Of a DNA stretch of 64,000 nt, positions 1 to 7,418 are shown in pieces (position 1 is the first letter of the stretch; each line of letters begins with the position of its first letter). This DNA comes from VXNE01 sp963664635 (GTDB taxonomy: Bacteria > Pseudomonadota > Gammaproteobacteria > Pseudomonadales > Azotimanducaceae): the NCBI GenBank assembly GCA_963664635.1, contig OY761542.1, positions 4,712,001-4,776,000 on the forward strand, given 5' to 3'. Under the pieces are notes generated by a model. That model ran no database searches. It worked only from the letters and a program-made list of their open reading frames with translations, and was not told the DNA's origin. The translations under genes were made by a program, and so were the position numbers.

Positions 1-1763
1 TTTGATGCGCACGACGACGACGGGGCACCAGTAGCCGACCCGGTCGCGCTGCTCGAGGCGCTGCGCCGGCATGCGGAAAAGGTCACGCTCTTCTGCCAGG
101 CCGGCGCGATCGCCGTACCGGCACCGGCACAGACGCTGCTGACCTATCTTGAGAACTCCGTGATCGAGGTCGAGGCACTTGGCGAAGGAGGGATCTTCCA
201 CCCCAAAGTTTGGGTCCTAGCTTTCGAGTCCGACGAGGAGCCGGCGTTTTACCGGGTGCTGTGCCTCTCCCGGAACCTTACCTTCGCACGCGCTTGGGAC
301 ACCTGCCTGGCGCTTGAGGGCCCACTGGCGGAAGAACACCGCGAGCTCGACAGGAACAAGCCTCTCGCCGAATTGCTCCGGGCGCTCCCCGGGCTCGCCA
401 CTCGCCCGCTGCCGGCGAACCTGCGGGAGGACCTGAACCGTATGGCCCGCGAGGTCGCGAGGGTCGACTTCCGCCCCCCCGAGCCCTTCAACAATTTCCG
501 CGTCCACCTCCTCGGCCTCGGCGGCGGATCCGACTGGCCCTTCCGAAGGGCGGACGGAGTCTGGTGGTATCGCCGTACCTCGTCGGTTCGGTGGTAAACA
601 GGTTGGTTCGCGATCATGGGCTTGAGGTCCTGATCTCCAGGCCGGAGGCGTTCGAGGATGTCGTGCGACAGTCGCACGGAGGCGCCCTACCGCGAATGTC
701 CTTCGTGCTTTCGCCGGGCGCCGATCTCGACTCGCGCGAGCCGCATCAAGAAAAGGAAGGGAGTACGGAACGCTCGCCGGCCGCGGATGGCGAGACCGAG
801 CTCACCGGCCTCCACGCCAAGCTCTTCCTGTTCGAGAACGGAGGGGAAGCCCGACTGTTCGTGGGGTCGGCGAACGCGACGCGCGCGGCCTTCCAGAGTA
901 ATGCGGAAGTACTGGTCGAACTCGTCGGGCCCACCAGTGACTGCGGCATCGCGGCCCTCCTCGGCACGGAAGACGACGCTCGACTCGAGACGCTCCGGTC
1001 GCTGCTCCAGGAATACCACCCTCCCGAACGTCTGGAAGAGGAGGACCAAAGGGCGCTCGAAAAGGAGGTGGAGCGGCTGGCATGTACCCTCGGGGCTGCT
1101 CGGCTGACCGCGGCGGTTCGCGAGGTGGAAGCCGGGCAGCGGTGGGACATCGCCTTGTCTGGAACGCTGCCGTCGCTTCCGGATGGGGCGACTCTCAAGG
1201 TCTGGCCGGCGACGCTCCCCGCAGAGTCCGCGCTGGCGATCGAGAGTCGGCCCGCGGGTTCCCGCGAACCGCAGCGTACCCCCGACCCGATCGCGACCTT
1301 CCCGAAGCTCTCCTTCGAAGCACTGACCGCGTTCTTCGCTTGCGAGGTGTCGTTACAGCAAGGGAAGCACGAAGCCTGCAGGCGGTTCGCGGTGACGGCC
1401 GAGTTGCTCGGCGTTCCCGAGGACCGCAAGGAACGCCTGCTCCGCTCGCTGCTCGCGGACCGCCGCCGGGTGCTGCGACTGCTGTTCCTCATCCTGATGG
1501 ACGAGGGCGCCGACGCGTCGACGTTCGCGGACGCGGCCAATCGTGATCAGGCGGCTCCCGGTGCGTCGCGCGCGGCCTGGGACAGCACCGCCCTCCTCGA
1601 GGCGTTGCTGCGGAGCCTGAGCCGCGACCCGCGCCGGATCGACGACGCCGCACGGCTGATCGACGACCTGCGGAAGACTGCAGAGGGCGAAGAGTTGCTT
1701 CCCATCGGGCTGACGGACATATGGGAGCCCGTGTGGGCCGCGCGGCAGGCGCTCAAGCCATGA
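1..1763 (+). CDS. PLD-superfamily (HKD) protein, 5' end outside window, apparent frameshift
   Basis: The reading frame is open from base 1, so the true start lies upstream. Frame 1 runs to a stop at 595-597 and frame 3 continues from about 543 to 1763. The join lies near 536-545, in a C/T-rich stretch. In frame 3 the sequence there reads as the expected beta strand (GGRSLVVSPYL), so one base seems missing or a -1 shift has occurred. Two HxK motifs characteristic of phospholipase D-type nucleases are present: HPKVWVLAF near bases 199-225 with a following SRNLT, and LHAKLFLF with GSANAT near 811-885. The family cuts phosphodiester bonds in lipids or nucleic acids. The stop overlaps the helicase start (ATGA), implying an operon, and a defence role is inferred from this pairing. 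Whether the frameshift is real or a sequencing error cannot be told here. Confidence 0.75.
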
Positions 1764-4700
1764 GCCGCCGAGAAGCGGGCGAGCGCCCCGATCTCAACGC
1801 CGTGCTCGACGGCCTGAAGCCGTTCCAGCGCGACACCGTCGAATACGCCTTCGAGCGGCTCTACCGGGCCGCGGACTCGACCCGACGATTCCTCGTAGCC
1901 GACGAGGTCGGGCTCGGGAAGACGCTCGTGGCGCGCGGCGTCATCGCGAAGGCGATCGATCACCTCTGGGCGGGGGACGTCCGAGTCGAGCAGATCGACA
2001 TCGTCTACGTCTGCACGAACGCCCAGATCGCCCGCCAGAACGTTCGCCGGCTGCAGATCGGCGGCCAGTTCGTGCAGGCCGCCCGGCTTGGGTTGCTGCC
2101 GCGGGAGATTCACGGGCTGAGAAACAACCGGGTCAACTACCTCGCCCTCACCCCCGGAACGTCGTTCGATCTCCGCAGCAGCATGGGTACCGCCGAGGAG
2201 CGCGTCGTGCTCTATCACTTACTGCAGCGCGTGTGGCCAGATTCAACCAAGGCGCCCATGAACCTCCTGCAGGGCTTCGTCAGGAGAACGGACAACTTCC
2301 GCTGGCAACTCCAGGACTTCGAGCGCTGGGCGCAGCTTGACGAAAAACTCGCCAACGCCTTCATCGATCGTCTGCGCGAGGAAGGCGACGGATTTCGGGA
2401 CCGGTACGACGGTCTTTGCCGGCGATTCCGCCAGGCGCGGCCACGAATCCCGTGGCGCGATCGCGAACCGCAGATCGCGTTCATAGGCCATTTGCGCTCT
2501 ATCCTGGCCGAGGTCTGCGTCACCGCGCTCGAGCCCGACCTCGTGATCCTCGACGAGTTCCAGCGCTTCAAGGGCCTCCTCGACGGCGAAGGCCCGGCCG
2601 GCGAACTGGCCAGGCGGCTCTTCACCTACTCCGACGAAACCTCGGATGTGCGGCTCCTGCTGCTCTCGGCAACACCTTACCGGATGTACACGGTCCACCA
2701 CGAGAACGCAGAAGACGATCACTATCGGGACTTCCTCAGGACCGTCGAGTTCCTTGAAGGCGAAACCGGAGGCCCCAGTGACCTCCGCCCGCTCCTGGAC
2801 GAGTACCGGCAGGCGATGTACCGGATCGAGTCCGAGACCGAGCCGCTCCAGCGGATCAAGGCGCGGATCGAGAGGCGACTCCGGCGCGTCATGTCGCGGA
2901 CGGAACGGCTCGGGTCGTCCGGCGAGGCGGACGGCATGCTGCGCGAAGTCCCCGCCACGGGGATTGCACTCACGGCGGAGGACGTGGGGGACTTCCTTGC
3001 CCTCGAGAAGATCGGACGCGAAGTAGAACAGCCGCAGGTCCTCGACTACTGGAAGTCGGCGCCCTACGTCCTCAGCTTCATGGACGACTACCGACTGAAG
3101 ACCGATGTCGCGGATAGACTGCCGCTGTCTTCGGAGGACAACCTCGCACAACACCTGACCAGCGGCGGACGGGTGTCCCTGTCATGGGACGACGTGCAGG
3201 CTTACGCGCGCCTCGACCCCGCCAACGCCCGACTGCGGAGCCTGCTCGAGTGGTTGGAGCGATCCGCCGCCTGGCGACTCCTCTGGGTGCCGCCGTCTCT
3301 GCCTTACTACGCCGAGTCGGATCCCTGGCGACGAGCCCGCGAGGAGAACCTCTCGAAACGTCTGATCTTCTCGACCTGGCAGGTGGTGCCCAAGGCGATC
3401 GCGACCATGGTCAGCTACGACGTGGAGCGCCGCGTCTTTCCGCGATTCGATTCCTCGATCCAGAACACCCCCGAGGACCGCCGCCGGAGGGGGCGATTGT
3501 TGCAGTTCGCATACTCGGACGACCGCCTCACCGGGATGCCCGTACTCGGCATCCTGTATCCGAGCCCGAGCCTCGCTGGGGTGGGAGACCCAGCGCTCGC
3601 TCCGGAGAACGCGAATACGCTGGACTTCGCCGTGGCCTCCGCGCGGGCGGAACTCGAACGCGATCTCGACCCGCTCACGAAGCCCTATCGTGACAAACCG
3701 CGCGAGGACGAGAGTTGGTACTGGGCCGCGCCGATCCTGCTGGATATCAAGAGCCACGGCGAGTCGACCCGAAACTGGTTCGCCCGGCCGGACCTTGCAA
3801 GCAAGTGGACCGGCGCGGAGCAGGACGACGACGAGGCCTCGCGGTGGGCCGAACACGTCCAGGAGGCAAAGAAGCTCGTTGACGCGCCCTTTTGGGGCGC
3901 CCTGTCTTTCGGACGGCCCCCCACGGATCTCGCCGAGGCGCTAGCCATGAGATCCGTCGCCGGGCCGGCAACGAGCGCCCTGCGGGCCCTGACGCGGACA
4001 TCGGGGCCCGAGGCGCGGGCGGCGATCAGCGCCCGTGACGCCGCGGGGCGGATCGCCTGGAGTTTCCGCAAGCTGTTCAATCTCCCCGAGGCGACGGCGC
4101 TGATCCGTGGCGAGCAGCCCGCGGACGAGTACACACCCTATTGGCGACAGATCCTCGACTATTGCGCCGCGGGCAACCTGCAGGCCGTCCTGGACGAGTA
4201 CGTCCACACCCTCCGGGATCTCGAGGGACTGTTCGCCGCCACCGACGAGGAAGCGTGGAACAGCCTGGCCGTGGCCGTATCGGAGGCGCTGTCACTGCGC
4301 ACCGGCGTTCCACGCGTCGACGAGTTCCGGGCCGCCGACGGAACCGTAGCCATCGAGCGTCGCCGGATGCGCAACCATTTCGCCGTCCGCTTCGGCGCCC
4401 AGGAGAGCGACGGCGGTAGGGCGGTCGCGCACGAAGGTCAGGTGCGACAGGCCTTCAACTCACCTTTCTGGCCCTTCGTCCTGGCATCCACCTCCATCGG
4501 ACAGGAAGGACTGGACTTCCACGCCTATTGCCACGCAATCATGCATTGGAACCTGCCCTCCAACCCGGTCGACCTCGAGCAGCGCGAAGGCCGCGTGCAC
4601 CGTTACAAGGGCTACGCCGTTCGCAAGAACGTCGCGATGCAGCACGGCGCCGCGGTCCTCCGAGACGGTTCGCAGGACCCATGGCACGCCCTGTTCGAGG

Positions 4701-4990
4701 TGGCTCGAAAGCACTCGTCGGCGCGCCGTGGACTGATGCCATATTGGCTCTTCCCGGCCGAGAACGGCGCGCACATCGAGCGGCACGTACCTGCGCTCCC
4801 TCTGAGCCGCGATGCATCTCAGCTCGAAGCCCTGAAGCGCTCCCTCGCCGTCTACAGAATGGTATTCGGGCAGCCGCGGCAGGATGATCTCATGGCGTTT
4901 CTGCTGGAGCGGTGCAGTCCAGACGTGCTGGCAGCCGTCGGGCCGCTACTGCGGATCGACCTGTTGCCCGGGCTCAACGAAGGCTCCTGA
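1760..4990 (+). CDS. Large SF2/SNF2-like helicase, partner of the PLD protein
   Basis: This 1076-residue protein starts at the ATG that overlaps the previous stop (ATGA). A longer in-frame start at 1721 is less likely. Motif I is DEVGLGKT (residues 48-55), motif II reads DEFQ (about 264), motif III reads SATP (about 303). Far downstream (about 910-947) are the motif V/VI regions, with GQEGLDFH and QREGRVHRYKG. The roughly 600-residue span between the two RecA-like halves is long and not recognised. It should be an ATP-driven DNA or RNA translocase. Pairing of such helicases with PLD nucleases is seen in bacterial defence loci such as DISARM, but no DrmB or methylase is visible here and upstream DNA is missing, so the system type is open. 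Confidence 0.8.
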   Translation: MSRREAGERPDLNAVLDGLKPFQRDTVEYAFERLYRAADSTRRFLVADEVGLGKTLVARGVIAKAIDHLWAGDVRVEQIDIVYVCTNAQIARQNVRRLQIGGQFVQAARLGLLPREIHGLRNNRVNYLALTPGTSFDLRSSMGTAEERVVLYHLLQRVWPDSTKAPMNLLQGFVRRTDNFRWQLQDFERWAQLDEKLANAFIDRLREEGDGFRDRYDGLCRRFRQARPRIPWRDREPQIAFIGHLRSILAEVCVTALEPDLVILDEFQRFKGLLDGEGPAGELARRLFTYSDETSDVRLLLLSATPYRMYTVHHENAEDDHYRDFLRTVEFLEGETGGPSDLRPLLDEYRQAMYRIESETEPLQRIKARIERRLRRVMSRTERLGSSGEADGMLREVPATGIALTAEDVGDFLALEKIGREVEQPQVLDYWKSAPYVLSFMDDYRLKTDVADRLPLSSEDNLAQHLTSGGRVSLSWDDVQAYARLDPANARLRSLLEWLERSAAWRLLWVPPSLPYYAESDPWRRAREENLSKRLIFSTWQVVPKAIATMVSYDVERRVFPRFDSSIQNTPEDRRRRGRLLQFAYSDDRLTGMPVLGILYPSPSLAGVGDPALAPENANTLDFAVASARAELERDLDPLTKPYRDKPREDESWYWAAPILLDIKSHGESTRNWFARPDLASKWTGAEQDDDEASRWAEHVQEAKKLVDAPFWGALSFGRPPTDLAEALAMRSVAGPATSALRALTRTSGPEARAAISARDAAGRIAWSFRKLFNLPEATALIRGEQPADEYTPYWRQILDYCAAGNLQAVLDEYVHTLRDLEGLFAATDEEAWNSLAVAVSEALSLRTGVPRVDEFRAADGTVAIERRRMRNHFAVRFGAQESDGGRAVAHEGQVRQAFNSPFWPFVLASTSIGQEGLDFHAYCHAIMHWNLPSNPVDLEQREGRVHRYKGYAVRKNVAMQHGAAVLRDGSQDPWHALFEVARKHSSARRGLMPYWLFPAENGAHIERHVPALPLSRDASQLEALKRSLAVYRMVFGQPRQDDLMAFLLERCSPDVLAAVGPLLRIDLLPGLNEGS

Positions 4991-5101
4991 AGCGCCGCCG
5001 GCGAGGGCCCCGCGGCAATGGGACATCCGCGCGGGTCAACACCGCTTCAACGCGTCCTCCACCCGACTTGCGAAGCACCCAGCCTCGGGCGCATCTTCCA
5101 T

Positions 5102-5560
5102 TCACCCCGGCACGTCGCGGCGCCATTTCGTCGGGTTGGCCATCACCGGATCGAGCAACGACAGGTCCCCCGCCTCGACGGTGTTGCCTCGCGGGAACGG
5201 CGGGCCGGTACCGACGCCGATGCCCTCCAGTACCCGCGCGTCCTGGTAGTAGCAGCCGTACACCTCCGCCAGCAGCCGCTGAAACGACTCCGGCCGCGCT
5301 TCACTGAATGCCCTCACCCGCTCATGGCGCGTCGCGGGCGGCTCGTCAGCGAACGCTGCATCGAACGCCGCCATGATCTCGCCCAGTTCGGGCAGGAAGT
5401 CGGCGGCGTTGCGGGCGACGTACCCGGCGATGTCCAGCTCGCCCGCGCTCGGCATGACGCCGTCCTCGCTGGCCGGCAGGAGCGTGTCCGCGAGCGCGCC
5501 CAGGATGGCGCGCTCCTCCGGGGTGAACGGTGCGTCCGACGCGATCAGTCCATCGTTCAT
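5102..5560 (-). CDS. Gluconate 2-dehydrogenase subunit 3 family protein
   Basis: A 152-residue protein lying 10 bp downstream of the GMC oxidoreductase on the same strand. The pattern near the N-terminus (FTPEERAILGALADTLLP) and the tyrosine-rich YGCYYQD segment near residue 115 fit the small accessory subunit of membrane-bound GMC dehydrogenases (gluconate, fructose and related). In such enzymes this subunit supports the flavoprotein and a separate cytochrome c subunit takes electrons. No signal peptide or Tat motif is visible in this copy and no cytochrome subunit follows, so electron transfer may use another partner. Confidence in the family is good; the substrate is unknown. Confidence 0.75.
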   Translation of the reverse strand: MNDGLIASDAPFTPEERAILGALADTLLPASEDGVMPSAGELDIAGYVARNAADFLPELGEIMAAFDAAFADEPPATRHERVRAFSEARPESFQRLLAEVYGCYYQDARVLEGIGVGTGPPFPRGNTVEAGDLSLLDPVMANPTKWRRDVPG

Positions 5561-5570
5561 GTGGCGCGCC

Positions 5571-7187
5571 TCAGTCGAACAGGGTGGCGAGATTCTTCTT
5601 CATCGTTTCCGCGACGTAGAGCGCCAACGCCTGGATGGTGCTGGTGGGATTCACGCCCCCGGACGTGACGAAGACGCTGCCGTCGACGATGAAGAGGTTC
5701 TTCACGTCGTGGCTGCGGCCCCGGGAGTCGACCACCGACGTCTCGGGATCAGTCCCCATCCGGGCCGTGCCGAGCAGGTGCCAGCCGGCGATGCGCGCCG
5801 GCCCGCCGCCCACGACTTCGACGGCGCCGGCGGCCTCCATGACTTCCTTCCCCCGGGCCACGCCGTGGTCCAGCATCCGGCGGCTGTTCTCGCTCAGCGT
5901 GTAGGTGATCTTCGGCGAGGGTATGCCGTCCGAGTCCGCGAGTTCGGGGTCCAGAGTGACGGTGTTGTGCTCCTCCGGCAGGTCCTCGCACAGAATGCCG
6001 ATGGTGGCGGTGTGATCGAAACGCCGCCGAAACGCCTCGTGGTGCTCGGGGCCCCAGGGAATGTCGCCGGATGCCGCCCCCTGCATCGCGGTGGTCCACG
6101 GCCAGGCGCCGCCACGGACGATCTGCATCATGTAGCCGCGCACGAAGTCCCGTTCCGGATCGGTCTCGTAGAACTGGTTGCTCAGCATGCAGCACCCCTG
6201 AGGGCCCATGTGGCTGTCCAGGCGCTCCTCGAAAAGTCCCCCCACGAAGCCCGCGGGGTGGAACATGAGATTCCGGCCGACCTGTCCGCTCCGGTTGGCG
6301 AGGCCGTCCGGGAACCGCGGCGAGGTCGAATTCAGCAGGATGCGCGGCGTCCCCACGCCGTTGCAGGCGAGCACGACCACCTCCGCGCGCTGGTGACGCT
6401 CCTCCCCGTCCGCGTCGTAGTACACGACCCCATCCGCCATCCCCTCCGCATTGACCGTGATCTCCCGGACGCGGCACCGCGTCCACAGCTCGACGCCCTT
6501 GCGCAGCGCCACCGGCCAATACGTGATGTCCGTACTGGACTTGGCCCCCTGCGCGCAGCCCGAGGTGCAGGGCCCGAGGTTCTTGCACTGGTCCCGCCCC
6601 TCGTAGGGCCGGGAGATGATGGCGCTGTCCGCGGGCCACCAGTGCCAGCCGAGCCGATTGAAGCCGCGCGCGACGGTTTCCCCGAGGCGCCCGAGCGGCA
6701 GCGGCGGCAGCGGCGGCTGCTTGGGCGGATAGGACGGGTCGCCCGCAAGTCCCGAGACGCCCATCATGCGGTCATTCTCGGCGAAGTGCGGTTCGAGCGT
6801 GTCGTAGCTCACCGGCCAGTCGTCGGCCACGCCATCGAGGGTGCGCACGCGGAAGTCCGACGGATGCAGCCTGGGAAAGTGGGCGGCGTAGAGGATCGTG
6901 CCGCCCCCCACGCCGTTGAAGTTCACCACGGAGATCGGGGACTCGTCGTTGTTGATCGGGTAGTCCGTCTCGCGCCCACGCACATTGGGGTCGATGTGGT
7001 CCGGCCCGGTCAGGCGCTGCTCCCAGTCCGGGAAGTTCGTCGGGTAGTCCGACGGGTTCGTCCAGTCACCCTGCTCCATGCACACGATGTGCATGCGCGT
7101 GTCCGCAAGGCTCCACGCGACGGCGGCTCCCGAGGCGCCGGCGCCGATGATCAGGACGTCGACGGGGTCGTTGCTCGGGCCGGGCAT
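5571..7187 (-). CDS. GMC-family FAD-dependent oxidoreductase
   Basis: A 538-residue flavoprotein. The start is the ATG at 7187, preceded by a strong GGAGGAG site; an upstream in-frame start at 7217 lacks one. The dinucleotide-binding motif (VLIIGAGASGAAVAWSL) is near residue 11. The C-terminal catalytic region contains HLLGTARMG and GVNPTSTIQAL, typical of GMC dehydrogenases (His/Asn pair). A Cys-containing segment (CKNLGPCTSGC) near residue 200 matches the gluconate dehydrogenase branch of the family. It oxidises a sugar, polyol or alcohol while reducing FAD. It is followed by its probable small subunit, and a TonB receptor is encoded divergently. The exact substrate cannot be read from the sequence. 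Confidence 0.88.
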   Translation of the reverse strand: MPGPSNDPVDVLIIGAGASGAAVAWSLADTRMHIVCMEQGDWTNPSDYPTNFPDWEQRLTGPDHIDPNVRGRETDYPINNDESPISVVNFNGVGGGTILYAAHFPRLHPSDFRVRTLDGVADDWPVSYDTLEPHFAENDRMMGVSGLAGDPSYPPKQPPLPPLPLGRLGETVARGFNRLGWHWWPADSAIISRPYEGRDQCKNLGPCTSGCAQGAKSSTDITYWPVALRKGVELWTRCRVREITVNAEGMADGVVYYDADGEERHQRAEVVVLACNGVGTPRILLNSTSPRFPDGLANRSGQVGRNLMFHPAGFVGGLFEERLDSHMGPQGCCMLSNQFYETDPERDFVRGYMMQIVRGGAWPWTTAMQGAASGDIPWGPEHHEAFRRRFDHTATIGILCEDLPEEHNTVTLDPELADSDGIPSPKITYTLSENSRRMLDHGVARGKEVMEAAGAVEVVGGGPARIAGWHLLGTARMGTDPETSVVDSRGRSHDVKNLFIVDGSVFVTSGGVNPTSTIQALALYVAETMKKNLATLFD

Positions 7188-7250
7188 GTCACTCCTCCGT
7201 CCATGGGCAGGGCGCACCGAGCTTAAGGACGCCTTCCGTACCGGTCAATT

Positions 7251-7302
7251 CGGCGTTGACTTTCGGCGTTGACCTTCGGCATTGACCTTCGGCATTGACA
7301 AG
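7251..7302. repeat. Four tandem 13-bp repeats
   Basis: The unit is CGGCRTTGACYTT, repeated four times head to tail at 7251, 7264, 7277 and 7290. The first two units carry CGTTGAC and the last two CATTGAC. The array lies in the 231-bp region between the divergent GMC and TonB-receptor genes, and each unit carries TTGAC, a -35-like core. Confidence 0.85.
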
Positions 7303-7323
7303 GGGCGACATGCCGGCTTGTAT
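7295..7323 (+). promoter_or_regulatory. Candidate sigma-70 promoter of the TonB-receptor operon
   Basis: TTGACA at 7295-7300 is followed after 17 bp by TTGTAT at 7318-7323. The -35 is perfect and the -10 is weak. The -35 hexamer is the last unit of the 13-bp tandem array. Transcription would begin about 90 bp before the receptor start. Confidence 0.45.
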
Positions 7324-7418
7324 CGTCTGCAGTCATTGTCCCCCAACCTTGTGAGCAAAAGAGCACAATCGTGAAATAGTGCTTTGCCGCTCATACCGCC
7401 CAAGTGGAGGAAACATCC

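Noticed and set aside
5373..7226. A 617-residue plus-strand open frame opposite the GMC gene
   Set aside because: The GMC reading has all family motifs and a strong ribosome site; the opposite frame has none.
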